From positions 186,001-250,000 of the forward strand of contig NC_013743.1 of NCBI RefSeq assembly GCF_000025325.1: 64,000 bases of DNA, written 5' to 3'. A program made the position numbers and the translations under genes. Every line of letters begins with the position of its first letter. Position 1 is the stretch's first letter. Under the pieces are notes generated by a model that saw nothing but the letters and a program-made list of their open reading frames with translations, made no database searches and had not been told where the DNA came from. Positions 26,295 to 34,370 of the stretch are shown here, piece after piece. Source of the DNA: Haloterrigena turkmenica DSM 5511 (GTDB lineage: Archaea; Halobacteriota; Halobacteria; Halobacteriales; Natrialbaceae).

Positions 26295-27083
26295 TCACGA
26301 GTCTGCGATAGTCGTCGCCTCGTACTCGCGCCGCGACAGGCCCTCGACGCCCAGTTCGGTCTCGTGGGCGTCGCTTCCGCCGGTCACCAGTAGTCCGTTG
26401 CGCTCGACCGCCCGCTCCACGACGTCCACGTCGACGTCGTCGCGCCCGTACGGGTAGTGGAGTTCGACGGCCTCGAGATCAGGCTCGGCCGTCAACCCCA
26501 GCGCCGCTTCGGGATCGCGATACCGCAGCGGGTGGGCCAGCGAGACGAGCCGACTGGCGCCGGACAGCGCCGCCAGCCCGCGCTCGAACGACGGAACGTC
26601 CCGCGCCACGTAGCACGGGTCGCCGTAGCCGATGAGTTCGTCGAAGGCGTCCTGATAGCCGTACTCGACGTCGGGATGGGCCTCGATCGCCCGGGCGACG
26701 TGGGGGCGTCCGAACCCCTCGTCGACGGTCACGCCCAGATCGACGTCCAGCCGCGTCTCCACGCAGTCGACGATCGCCCGCCCTCGCTCGATGCGATTTC
26801 GCTGGATCCGATCGACGATTCCCTCGAGTTCCGGGGTCGGCTCGACGCCGTATCCGAGCAGATCGACCCGCTCGCCGTGGGGCGTCTCGACTCGGAGTTC
26901 GATCCCGTTGACGAGCGTCACGCCGTCGCGCTCGACCACCGGCGCGTCGAACGGCTGGAGCCGATCGTGGTCGGTCACCGCGACCACTTCGACACCCCCG
27001 TAACGGGCGGCATCGGGGATCGACTCGAGATCGAGACTCCCGTCCGAGCGCGTCGTGTGGACGTGCAGATCGGCGTAGGGCAT
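26295..27083 (-). CDS. PHP-domain phosphoesterase
   Basis: 262 residues of the PHP fold. Metal-site motifs are present in order: ADLHVHTTRSDGS (H-x-H), AVTDHDRL (TDHD), the Glu of GIELRVE, a His in LVSLAHPLRY, and GGSDAHE near residue 235. Archaeal PHP proteins of this size resemble the 5'-3' exoribonuclease/nucleoside 3',5'-bisphosphatase RnaAM (YciV) or histidinol-phosphatase-like enzymes; which substrate applies cannot be told. It starts at the ATG giving MPYADLHVHT. Transcribed toward the zinc-finger gene 55 bases away, possibly as an operon. Confidence 0.88.
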   Translation of the reverse strand: MPYADLHVHTTRSDGSLDLESIPDAARYGGVEVVAVTDHDRLQPFDAPVVERDGVTLVNGIELRVETPHGERVDLLGYGVEPTPELEGIVDRIQRNRIERGRAIVDCVETRLDVDLGVTVDEGFGRPHVARAIEAHPDVEYGYQDAFDELIGYGDPCYVARDVPSFERGLAALSGASRLVSLAHPLRYRDPEAALGLTAEPDLEAVELHYPYGRDDVDVDVVERAVERNGLLVTGGSDAHETELGVEGLSRREYEATTIADS

Positions 27084-27225
27084 CTACTCGAGTCGAGGGC
27101 TGCCGGTCGTAAAGCCGTTTCTCCGCGCCCGACCTGACCGAACCTGCCCTCGATCTCGACGCCGCCGACTGATATATTAGGTGTAATAGGTGTCCAATGC
27201 CACTAGCAGACATACATGGACAATG

Positions 27226-27236
27226 TTTATAATTAT
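27226..27236 (+). promoter_or_regulatory. TATA box of the 95-aa gene
   Basis: TTTATAATTAT, with its centre about 28 bases before the ATG at 27259, predicts a leaderless transcript. Further AT-rich sequence (GATATATTAGG at 27171-27181) lies upstream. Confidence 0.55.
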
Positions 27237-27258
27237 CGTTCACAGAAGATAGGGTGTA

Positions 27259-27546
27259 ATGTTGCTCAACGGCACCGGCGAGGTCATCGACGACCACGAG
27301 TATCCCGCCACCACCGAGGAACTGATCGAAAACTACGGCGATCGAACCCTCGAACTCCCGAACGGGTCCGAGACGGTCGGCGATGTACTCGCCCGCCTCG
27401 AGTCGGAGACCTTCGAATACCCCGAGGAGGCGCGCTTCGCCGTCTACTCCGCGGTCAGCGACAAGGCCATCGGCCGCGTCGGCTACAGCGACCGCGATCC
27501 GACACCGACCGGCAGTCCGTACTCGCCCGACGCGGTTTCCTTCTAA
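27259..27546 (+). CDS. Small conserved haloarchaeal protein (DUF5789-like)
   Basis: 95 residues. The order MLLNGTGEVIDDHEYPATTEELIENYGD, VGDVLARLESETFEYPEEARFAVYSAVSDKAIGRVGYSDRDP, ending SPDAVSF, resembles the DUF5789/DUF2795-type family of short haloarchaeal proteins (name from memory). The middle is a predicted helix-turn-helix-like helical pair, so a small DNA- or protein-binding role is possible but unproven. Its final TTC and TAA codons abut the repeat element that begins directly after the stop. Confidence 0.75.
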   Translation: MLLNGTGEVIDDHEYPATTEELIENYGDRTLELPNGSETVGDVLARLESETFEYPEEARFAVYSAVSDKAIGRVGYSDRDPTPTGSPYSPDAVSF

Positions 27547-27880
27547 CCAAACTTTTGCGCTGTCGTTCGGAAGACGCTTCGCGTCTTCCGTGATGACGAA
27601 AGGCGCTTCGCGCCTTTCGAACCACGGGTGCGCCGAAGGCGCACCCTCGGCAAAACTTTGATGAAAAGCACTCCTCCTTCCTTTCCGTTCGCGTTGCTCA
27701 CTCCAAGTCAGTCGTCGGCCCGCTCGCTCCCTACGGTCGCTCGCGGGTGCTAATAGTAGACTCTCCGCCTGTGGTACGTACAAGTAGCTGTACCGAGCGC
27801 GAGCGAAGCGAGCGCTCGGCCTTTTTCATCAAAGTTTTTGCGCGGGGTTCGAGCGAGGACCTTGCGCAAAAAGTTTGGTT
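27545..27880. repeat. Nested inverted-repeat element with hairpin array between convergent genes
   Basis: The outer ends are inverted repeats: AACCAAACTTTTGCGC (27545-27560) and GCGCAAAAAGTTTGGTT (27864-27880). An inner pair, AACTTTGATGAAAA (27654-27667) and TTTTCATCAAAGTT (27823-27836), is perfect over 14 bases. Between the left outer and inner repeats stand three perfect hairpins: CGGAAGACGC-TTC-GCGTCTTCCG (27568-27590), CGAAAGGCGC-TTC-GCGCCTTTCG (27597-27619) and GGGTGCGCC-GAA-GGCGCACCC (27626-27646). A fourth palindrome, CCGAGCGC...GCGCTCGG, spans 27793-27819. The second hairpin carries the conserved flanks TGATGACGA (27591-27599) and TCGAACCAC (27617-27625). Both flanking genes end in TTC plus stop exactly at the outer repeats. 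No frame in it is convincing. Confidence 0.85.
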
Positions 27881-28942
27881 CTAGAAATTGTCGATAACCG
27901 GAATCCCGACCGTTTCGAAGTCGGTCATCGACTCGAGTTTGTCGCTGACGTCCTCGAGGCCGATGGTTTCGGAGACGACCTTCTCGGGCTCGAGTTTCCC
28001 CGTCGAGACCATCCGGAAGATCTCGTCGTAGCGGGTCGGTGGCATCCCCAGCGAGCCGATGAACTCGATCTCCTGCATGACCATCGCGTCAGTAGGGAGG
28101 GAGACCATCCCCTGTTCGTCCTGCGTGGTGAGGCCGACCTGGATGTGCTGGCCGTGGGCGTCGAGACTCGAGACGGAGTTCTGGCTGGTCGTCGCGATAC
28201 CCAGCGCGTCCATCGAGACGTTGGCACCGCCGTCGGTGATCGCCTGTACCTCACCGGGGACGTCCTCGACGTCCTCGGCGTTGACCGCCTCGACGGCACC
28301 GAGTTCGCGGGCTTTCTCGAGTTTCTCGTCTGTCAGATCGACCGCGACGACGTTCGCGCCCAGCGCGTCGGCGATGTGGACCGCCGAGAGGCCGACCCCG
28401 CCGCAGCCGTGGACCGAGACCCAGTCGCCCGCGCCGACGTCCGCGCGGTGGGCCAGCGCGTGGAACGACGTCATGAACCGACAGCCCAGCCCGGCCATAT
28501 CGACCGACGAGACGCCGTCGGGGAGTTTCACGAGGTTGTGATCGGCGACCGGAACGTGGACCTGTTCGGCGAACGCCCCCTGGGCCTGCTCAACGAAGCC
28601 CAGCGGCATCACGTTCTCGCAGATGTTCGAGTGGCCTCGCTGACACCGCGGACAGCTCCCGTCGCCGAGGTTGAAGGGAACAGCGACGTGCTCGCCTTCC
28701 GCGACGCTCTCGACCTCGTCGCCGACGGCGACGACGCGCCCGGCGGGCTCGTGGCCGAGAATCTGTCCCGGCTGGGTCTCGAGGCCGAGCCATCCCCAGT
28801 CGCCCTGCCAGCCGTGCCAGTCGCTCCGGCAGACGCCGCAGGCTTCGAGTTCGACGACGGCCCCGTCGGGCGCCGGCTCCGGTGCGTCGACGTCTTCGAT
28901 CGAGAGCGGTTCGCCGTGCTCCTCGAGGACTGCTGCACGCAT
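27881..28942 (-). CDS. adh: Zinc-dependent alcohol dehydrogenase (MDR family)
   Basis: 353 residues of the medium-chain dehydrogenase family. Catalytic zinc ligands: Cys in ACGVCRSDWHG (near residue 37), the GHEPAGRVVAVG block with its His-Glu, and Cys/His region GCRFMTSFHAL. Structural-zinc cysteines are partly present (CPRCQRGHSNIC). The Rossmann motif is VHGCGGVGLSAVHIA near residue 170. It oxidises an alcohol or polyol with NAD(P). The variant CGVCRSDWHGW resembles archaeal alcohol dehydrogenases acting on secondary or aromatic alcohols, but the substrate is unknown. Met at 28942 (MRAAVLEEHGEP) is preferred over 28954. The TTC TAG end lies in the repeat element. Confidence 0.92.
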   Translation of the reverse strand: MRAAVLEEHGEPLSIEDVDAPEPAPDGAVVELEACGVCRSDWHGWQGDWGWLGLETQPGQILGHEPAGRVVAVGDEVESVAEGEHVAVPFNLGDGSCPRCQRGHSNICENVMPLGFVEQAQGAFAEQVHVPVADHNLVKLPDGVSSVDMAGLGCRFMTSFHALAHRADVGAGDWVSVHGCGGVGLSAVHIADALGANVVAVDLTDEKLEKARELGAVEAVNAEDVEDVPGEVQAITDGGANVSMDALGIATTSQNSVSSLDAHGQHIQVGLTTQDEQGMVSLPTDAMVMQEIEFIGSLGMPPTRYDEIFRMVSTGKLEPEKVVSETIGLEDVSDKLESMTDFETVGIPVIDNF

Positions 28943-29091
28943 ACTGCTGAGCATTGGTACCGTGTCTCATATAGGTGCGCGTCGTTCTCACGGGGTGCAG
29001 TCGGCCCTCCCGTGATCGCTTCGCGGCGATCGGAATCGGTTGCAGTCGCTGTTCATCGGAATCGATTCGACGGATCGGCGGAACGGCGGGG

Positions 29092-30099
29092 TCAGTTCAG
29101 AATGTCGATCGCGCCCGCCAGATCGAGCGGAACCCGACCTTTCGTGTAGCCTTCGACGCGGCCGTCGGGCCGGACACGGTAGACGACGGCCGGCCGGTGG
29201 CGCACGTCAGGTTGTTCAGCGCGAACGGCGTTCCAGGCATCGTCGCGGAAACTCGAGCAGTCGACGAACAGGACGGCGCCGCCGCCGTGTTCGGCCAGTT
29301 GACCGTTGGTCTTGGTCTCGGCGGTGTCTCGGACGGCGGCGACGGGACCCGCCGCCGCGCGGTTAATCGGCGGCTGGGGTCGGGTCACCTCGACGAGGAC
29401 GTTCGTATTCTCGTCCTCGGCGCGGAAATCCAGCGAGTGCCCCGTCGTGACCTCGATCTCGGGTTCGACGTCGTAGCCGGCGTCCGTGAGGATCTTCGCG
29501 GCGATGAACTCGGCCATCGCGGCGCTCATACGGACGCGGTCGACGTGGTCGCTGGTGCCGAGTTTCCCCGACATGACGTGTCGGTACTCGTCCAGAACGC
29601 CCGTGCTGAGGAAGTCCTCGAAGAATCCGGTCGTCTCCCGACGCCCGGCGTCGGGGAAGCCGGCGGCGTGTTCGCCGAAGAAGGCCCGCGTCGACTCGCG
29701 GCCGTCCTTGGACATGAACACGGGGAGGAAAAACCACGAGAGGTGCGGGTAGTCGGCCAGCCACGGATCCTCCTCGTGGAGCGTCGAGAGCAGTTCCCGC
29801 TGGGCCCACCGCGAGACGTGATAGGGGATCTCGCGCCAGCCGAACTTGTCGGTCTTCCACAGCGACGAAGGCGTCTCGGTATTGCCCATCCAGTAGGCTC
29901 CCTCGTCGTTTCGCGCGAAGAGCGCGACGTCGCCGTTTTGCATCTCGAAGCGGTGTGTCTCCCAGTCGGCGCCGATATCGAACCGCGGCGCCACTGCGCG
30001 GGCCCCGATGTTCGACCGGAGCGGCTGGAGAATCTCGTGTCGGACCCTCTCCTCGCTCCACGAGGCGGGCGAATACCGAAAGCGAAGCGGCCGTGCCAC
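29092..30099 (-). CDS. Conserved haloarchaeal protein (DUF5784-like), possible nuclease
   Basis: About 335 residues from a GTG at 30099 (VARPLRFRYSPASWSEERVR); an upstream ATG at 30195 gives an unlikely N-terminus. The C-terminal half looks like a restriction-endonuclease-fold core: ILTDAGYDVEPEIEV, LDFRAEDENTNVLVEVTRP (a D...E-x-V pattern with a V residue where K is usual) and a late VVYRVRPDGRVEGY. I recall orthologues named DUF5784 in haloarchaea; function unknown. Neighbouring frames on the opposite strand across this gene are shadows. It is divergent from the 57-aa gene at 30201. Confidence 0.75.
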   Translation of the reverse strand: MARPLRFRYSPASWSEERVRHEILQPLRSNIGARAVAPRFDIGADWETHRFEMQNGDVALFARNDEGAYWMGNTETPSSLWKTDKFGWREIPYHVSRWAQRELLSTLHEEDPWLADYPHLSWFFLPVFMSKDGRESTRAFFGEHAAGFPDAGRRETTGFFEDFLSTGVLDEYRHVMSGKLGTSDHVDRVRMSAAMAEFIAAKILTDAGYDVEPEIEVTTGHSLDFRAEDENTNVLVEVTRPQPPINRAAAGPVAAVRDTAETKTNGQLAEHGGGAVLFVDCSSFRDDAWNAVRAEQPDVRHRPAVVYRVRPDGRVEGYTKGRVPLDLAGAIDILN

Positions 30100-30200
30100 G
30101 CTCTCACTACGCCGGCGGGGTGCATACGTGTTACGTGTCGGATCGACATGAGGGACCGTTACATTGATGTGGGACAACCACCAACACGTGTACACTTACC

Positions 30201-30374
30201 ATGTCAATGGGTGCCTATGACGAAGACGAACACGAGCGACGCGAACAGCAGGCGTCCAGAGTCGATGCCGATTTCGACGACGAGCGGACGATCTACCACG
30301 GCGAAGTCGAGTACGACTCCGGCGAGTCGACCGAAGCGCTACTCGACCAGTTCGAGCAGATGAAATCGAACTAG
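30201..30374 (+). CDS. Small acidic haloarchaeal protein (57 aa, DUF5786-like)
   Basis: A 57-residue gene not covered by longer frames. It reads MSMGAYDEDEHERREQQ, then a DFDDERTIYHGEVEYDSGES segment and a helical LLDQFEQMKSN end. More than a third of residues are acidic. I recognise the start as that of the DUF5786 family (from memory), which is widespread in haloarchaea and of unknown function. TAG at 30372-30374. Confidence 0.75.
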   Translation: MSMGAYDEDEHERREQQASRVDADFDDERTIYHGEVEYDSGESTEALLDQFEQMKSN

Positions 30375-30482
30375 TGCGATCCGTCCCCCGCCGCTTTCCT
30401 CCCGTCGGAATCTCGCCGTCACACCGATAGCGGTGCGTCCGCGTTCAGAACGGCCTCGAAGTCCGACGCGATCACCGACCGA

Positions 30483-31523
30483 TCACTCGAGGGCGTCCCA
30501 TCCGGGCGTCCCGGGCGCGCCGCGGTCGTCCTCAACCTCGGTAGCGACGTCGGGGTCGGGAACCGTCCCGTCCGCTGCCGCTCGTCGCCGGTGCCACTCC
30601 CGGATTGCCGGCCCGACCCACGATTCGTCGCGGTCCCGTTCCGAGTCCGGAGCGTCGTCGCTCCGGTCGTCACCCGCGTCGCTGTCGGTACTCGAGTCAC
30701 GGTGATCAGTCGCCGTCTCGTCCGACGCGGCCTCGAGCGCTCGCTCTTTGCCCCACTCGTAGTGGTACTCGGAAATCGCCAGCGTGCCTGGACTCGAGGC
30801 CGCGGCGACGGCCAGACACTCCGCGCGGTCGGCGGCCGTCAGCGTTCCGTTCGCCGTGCGCTCGACGATTCCCTCGAGATCCTCGGGTCTGGGATGAGCG
30901 AACAGTTTCGCGCCGAGCGCCTGCGATCCCAGCAGCAGGCCGTCGAGGTCCGCGTCGACCTCCGTCTCGAGCAGGCGCTCGCCGCCGAACGCGGCTTCGA
31001 CGCGCTCGCACTCGGTCTCCTGCTCGAGTGCGAGGTTGTGCGCCGGATAGGCACCGCACTCGTCGGGAAAGCGCTCGCCGTCGTGGATGCGACACTGCAG
31101 CGTCATCGGATCGAGGAAGACGCAGGTCGGGAGCCACGCCGGTTCCTCGCGGTCGAAGGGCGCGACCGGCTTGGGCGGCTTCCGGAGGCCGACGAAGAAG
31201 ACCGGCCGACCGGCGACGGCGGCGACGCTGCGGCCGTCGATCTCGACGCCCTCGCTCTCGTCGCGAGCGCGCCAGAACCGCGGCGTCAGGGCTGCTGCCA
31301 TCCCCGCTTCGAGGAATCCACGGACCTCGTCGCGGGCGAGGGCGACGAAGTTGGCGTCGTCGTCGATCGGCGGCCGGCCGTCGCCCTCGCCGTCGTCGAA
31401 TGGCCGATGCCGTCGCTCGCTCGCCGTCCCGACGGAGTCGATCGCGCCCTCGTTCTCGCCGTCCTCGAGCAGCGCTCGCCAGTCCATGCAACAGCCCGCA
31501 CAGCCCTCGCAGTGGACCTCCAT
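30483..31523 (-). CDS. YkgJ-family cysteine-cluster protein
   Basis: 346 residues. The N-terminus MEVHCEGCAGCCMDWRALL supplies C-x2-C-x2-CC, and a second cluster LPTCVFLDPMTLQCRIHDGERFPDECGAYP follows near residue 140. Together they form the putative zinc or Fe-S site of the YkgJ/FliB-related family (flagellin N-methylase relatives). The last 80 residues are a low-complexity acidic region, then WVGPAIREWHRR. Methyltransferase activity is a family possibility only. ATG at 31523 is chosen because the cysteine motif begins at residue 5. Divergent from the 81-aa gene at 31604. Confidence 0.82.
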   Translation of the reverse strand: MEVHCEGCAGCCMDWRALLEDGENEGAIDSVGTASERRHRPFDDGEGDGRPPIDDDANFVALARDEVRGFLEAGMAAALTPRFWRARDESEGVEIDGRSVAAVAGRPVFFVGLRKPPKPVAPFDREEPAWLPTCVFLDPMTLQCRIHDGERFPDECGAYPAHNLALEQETECERVEAAFGGERLLETEVDADLDGLLLGSQALGAKLFAHPRPEDLEGIVERTANGTLTAADRAECLAVAAASSPGTLAISEYHYEWGKERALEAASDETATDHRDSSTDSDAGDDRSDDAPDSERDRDESWVGPAIREWHRRRAAADGTVPDPDVATEVEDDRGAPGTPGWDALE

Positions 31524-31603
31524 ACGCGACGGTAACACGGGAGCACGGAAAACCCATCTGGCGCGGGAGAACGACTTTCAGCGCGCGGTACGCAGTTTCA
31601 GGT

Positions 31604-31849
31604 ATGGCACGGAACACCTGCGACGGCTGCGAACGAACGATCTCGGTCGCCGGCGGCATCGCCAACCTCTGGACGTTCGGCGAGAACGACGGCAGCGACG
31701 GAACCGCGATGGCCCTCGAGTTGGCCGACGGATCGGAGCACCTGCTGTGTTACCCCTGTATCGAGGCCCTGCCCGACGAACCGACGGCCGACGACGTGGC
31801 CCGACTCGAGCAGGTCGACGAGGAGCACTCGCAGCTGAGCGTCCAGTGA
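31604..31849 (+). CDS. Small zinc-finger protein (81 aa, DUF7561-like)
   Basis: 81 residues: MARNTCDGCERTISVAGGIANLWTFGEN with CxxC, then LELADGSEHLLCYPCIEALPDEPTADDV with a second CxxC. The two knuckles can bind one zinc. I recall this family as DUF7561 in haloarchaea (from memory). Acidic and likely cytoplasmic. The longer frame to which it belongs upstream is antisense to the YkgJ gene. ATG at 31604 is about 80 bases from the divergent start. Confidence 0.75.
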   Translation: MARNTCDGCERTISVAGGIANLWTFGENDGSDGTAMALELADGSEHLLCYPCIEALPDEPTADDVARLEQVDEEHSQLSVQ

Positions 31850-32264
31850 CCGAAAAAAATCGGGCCGACGCGATCGGCTGACGGGTGGACCGCAGTCGTG
31901 AGCGCGACGCGAGTAGCACCGATCGTGAGATCGTTCGCGGTCGACCGCGGGTGCGCGTGAGCCACAGACCGCGACCGCGATCGCCGCAGTATCGTGGGCC
32001 GCACGCGGAAGGGATGGCCGGCGACGAGCCGTCGCGGCCGAGCGCCCCTCCGTACCCGAATCGAAGGACAGAGCTCCTATTCGTAATCACCCGCCTATCG
32101 CCCGGTAACGGCCGCATACCACGGGAAATCCTGCTGTCGGATGCTCCGTAGCCACCGGTTTCGCGGTTCGGACGACCGTCTCGAGGTGCGGTCTCGAGTC
32201 CGACAACTGCATCGCGCGCGACGGTTCGTAGCCTTTAGGACGCGGCCGCGCGGTGCATCGAACG
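31850..32264. other. Gene-free stretch before the helicase
   Basis: 415 bases without a convincing frame, hairpin array or repeat. CCTTTAGG at 32232-32239 is the best promoter-like sequence, about 25-33 bases before the GTG starts of the helicase gene. A run of seven A at 31854-31860 would act as a T-run only on the reverse strand, where no gene is transcribed. Confidence 0.4.
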
Positions 32265-34109
32265 GTGAATCCCGAGCGGATCTTCGAGGAGTTTCCCGCG
32301 CCCAGCTACCGCGGGACCCAGGAGCAGGCCCTCCGCGACATTCAGGACGCCTTCGCGGCCGGCAATGACGTGGTGTTAGTCCGGGCGCCGACGGGCAGCG
32401 GTAAGTCCCTGCTCGCCCGCGCGGTCGCGGGCTGTGCGCGGAAGATCGACGACGCCGATCCCAGCGACGCGACCGGCGCCTACTACACGACCCCGCAGGT
32501 CTCGCAGTTGGACGACGTCGCGGCCGACGACCTGCTGGCGGATCTGAACGTCATTCGCGGGAAGTCCAACTACAGCTGTATCCTCCCCGACGAGCGAGAC
32601 ACGCCGGTCAATCAGGCCCCCTGCGTCCGCGAGCGCGGGTACGACTGTTCGGTCAAGCATCGCTGCCCCTACTTCTCGGACCGCGCGATCGCTTCGAACC
32701 GCAATATCGCCGCGATGACGCTGGCGTACTTCATGCAGACCGCGGGCAGCGAGGTCTTTCGCAAACGCGACGTCGTGGTCGTCGACGAGGCCCACGGGCT
32801 GGCCGAGTGGGCCGAAATGTACGCGACGATTCAGCTCGGACCGCGGACCGTCCCCTTCTGGGACGACCTGCGCGTCCCCGAAATCGACGACCTCGATCGG
32901 GCCGTCCGGTACGCCGAGAACCTCCAGCAGAAGTGCACCCGCCGGAAGGACGAGGTGCTCGCACAGGACTCGCTGACGACGGCGGAGGTTCGCGAACGCG
33001 ACCGCCTGCAGGAACTCATCGGCGAACTCGACTGGTTCGTCTCGGACTACCGCGATCCCCAGAGCCCGACGACGTGGCTGGTCGACCAGTCCGAGCTGTC
33101 GGGCGCTCGGACGAGCGGCGATGCCGACGGAAACGACGACCCCGCGGGCGGCCCGCTGACGATCAAGCCGATGAACCCCGAGAAGTACCTCCAGCACACC
33201 GTCTGGGACCGGGGCAACAAGTTCGCGCTGCTATCGGCGACGATCCTCAACAAGGAAGCCTTCTGTCGTCAGGTCGGGTTGACCCCCGAGAACGTCGCGC
33301 TGGTCGACGTCGAACACACCTTTCCCGTCGAGAACCGGCCGCTGTACGACGTCTCTCAGGGGAAGATGACCTACGAACAGCGCGACGAGACGACGCCGAA
33401 GATCGCCCGCACGATCGTCCGACTGATGGCCCGCCACCCCGACGAGAAGGGCTTGGTCCACGCCCACTCCTACGACATCCAGGAGCGCCTCGCCGACCTG
33501 CTCGCGGACTTCGGCGTCGGCGATCGGATTCGGACCCACGACCGCGACGGGCGCGACGCCGCCCTCGACGGCTGGAAGGCCAGCGACGACCCCGACGTCT
33601 TCCTCTCGGTGAAGATGGAGGAGGCGCTGGATCTGAAGGGCGACCTCTGTCGCTGGCAGGTGCTCTGTAAGGCCCCCTTCCTCAACACCGGCGACTCGAG
33701 GGTCGCCCACCGACTCGAGGAGGGCCAGTGGGCGTGGTACTACCGCACCGCCCTCCGGACGGTCATCCAGGCCTGCGGCCGGGTCGTCCGGGCGCCCGAC
33801 GACCACGGCGCGACGTATCTGGCCGACTCGAGTCTGCTGGACCTGTTCGAGCGCGCTCGGACGGACATGCCCGACTGGTTCGAGGCGCAGGTCGTCCGGA
33901 TGGAGCGGCCGGAGCTCCCCGAGTTTCAGCCGTCGGCAGCCCTCGGTGGCGGCGCGTCGTCGACTCGAGGGAGTGGCGGAGCCGACGACGCCGACGGTCG
34001 CGAGCGGCGAACGCGAACCGATCGATCACGGACGCGCTCGCGCTCTCGGCGGTCCGGTCGGTCGTCGAACTCGAGCCCGGTGGCCGACGTCTGGGACACG
34101 GACGGCTGA
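32265..34109 (+). CDS. XPD/DinG-type Fe-S helicase
   Basis: 614 residues from GTG 32265 (an in-frame GTG at 32253 adds four residues). Superfamily-2 motifs: Walker A APTGSGKS at 41-48 and DEAH at 174-177, with a C-terminal GRVVRAPDDHG motif VI. Between motif I and II are Cys105, Cys120, Cys128 and Cys134, the spacing of the XPD/DinG [4Fe-4S] domain. The last 70 residues are Gly/Ser/Arg-rich, unusually basic for this proteome. It should unwind DNA 5'-3'. It is shorter than canonical XPD and more like the DinG/Rad3-related group, so a role in repair or R-loop removal rather than nucleotide excision proper is possible. Confidence 0.88.
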   Translation: MNPERIFEEFPAPSYRGTQEQALRDIQDAFAAGNDVVLVRAPTGSGKSLLARAVAGCARKIDDADPSDATGAYYTTPQVSQLDDVAADDLLADLNVIRGKSNYSCILPDERDTPVNQAPCVRERGYDCSVKHRCPYFSDRAIASNRNIAAMTLAYFMQTAGSEVFRKRDVVVVDEAHGLAEWAEMYATIQLGPRTVPFWDDLRVPEIDDLDRAVRYAENLQQKCTRRKDEVLAQDSLTTAEVRERDRLQELIGELDWFVSDYRDPQSPTTWLVDQSELSGARTSGDADGNDDPAGGPLTIKPMNPEKYLQHTVWDRGNKFALLSATILNKEAFCRQVGLTPENVALVDVEHTFPVENRPLYDVSQGKMTYEQRDETTPKIARTIVRLMARHPDEKGLVHAHSYDIQERLADLLADFGVGDRIRTHDRDGRDAALDGWKASDDPDVFLSVKMEEALDLKGDLCRWQVLCKAPFLNTGDSRVAHRLEEGQWAWYYRTALRTVIQACGRVVRAPDDHGATYLADSSLLDLFERARTDMPDWFEAQVVRMERPELPEFQPSAALGGGASSTRGSGGADDADGRERRTRTDRSRTRSRSRRSGRSSNSSPVADVWDTDG

Positions 34110-34216
34110 CGGAGAACGCTTCGGTCGACAGCCTCGAGACCGAGACGGCATCGGCGATCGAACCGGCGGCGAGACGGCCCGCTGTATGCGTGCGAACCAG
34201 TGTCGACGAGACCCGT

Positions 34217-34300
34217 CTACAGGGCGGTGGCGCCCCACGCGACCATCGAGGAGATCATCAGAAACGCGAACGTGAGGGCGATGAACTGGTTCCGGTTCAT
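34217..34300 (-). CDS. Candidate 27-residue single-span membrane protein
   Basis: A reverse-strand frame of 27 codons: MNRNQFIALTFAFLMIS begins it, followed by SMVAWGATAL and TAG. A short positive/polar head and an unbroken hydrophobic run are what a tail or single-pass membrane peptide needs. It sits isolated between the helicase stop and the taw2 stop with no conflicting gene. Codon choice matches the neighbours. Small size makes chance possible; conservation would decide. If real, it may modulate a membrane protein or be a stress peptide; no function can be assigned. Confidence 0.5.
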   Translation of the reverse strand: MNRNQFIALTFAFLMISSMVAWGATAL

Positions 34301-34370
34301 ACGAGATGCCAGTCACCGAATCGGTATGAATGTCACGACCGGCCGACCGCGGGAGGCGGCTGCGTCGCCG

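Noticed and set aside
27591-27625. C/D-box RNA in the conserved hairpin unit
   Set aside because: TGATGA resembles box C, but no CUGA box D pair with guide spacing is present, and the unit forms a continuous stem instead.
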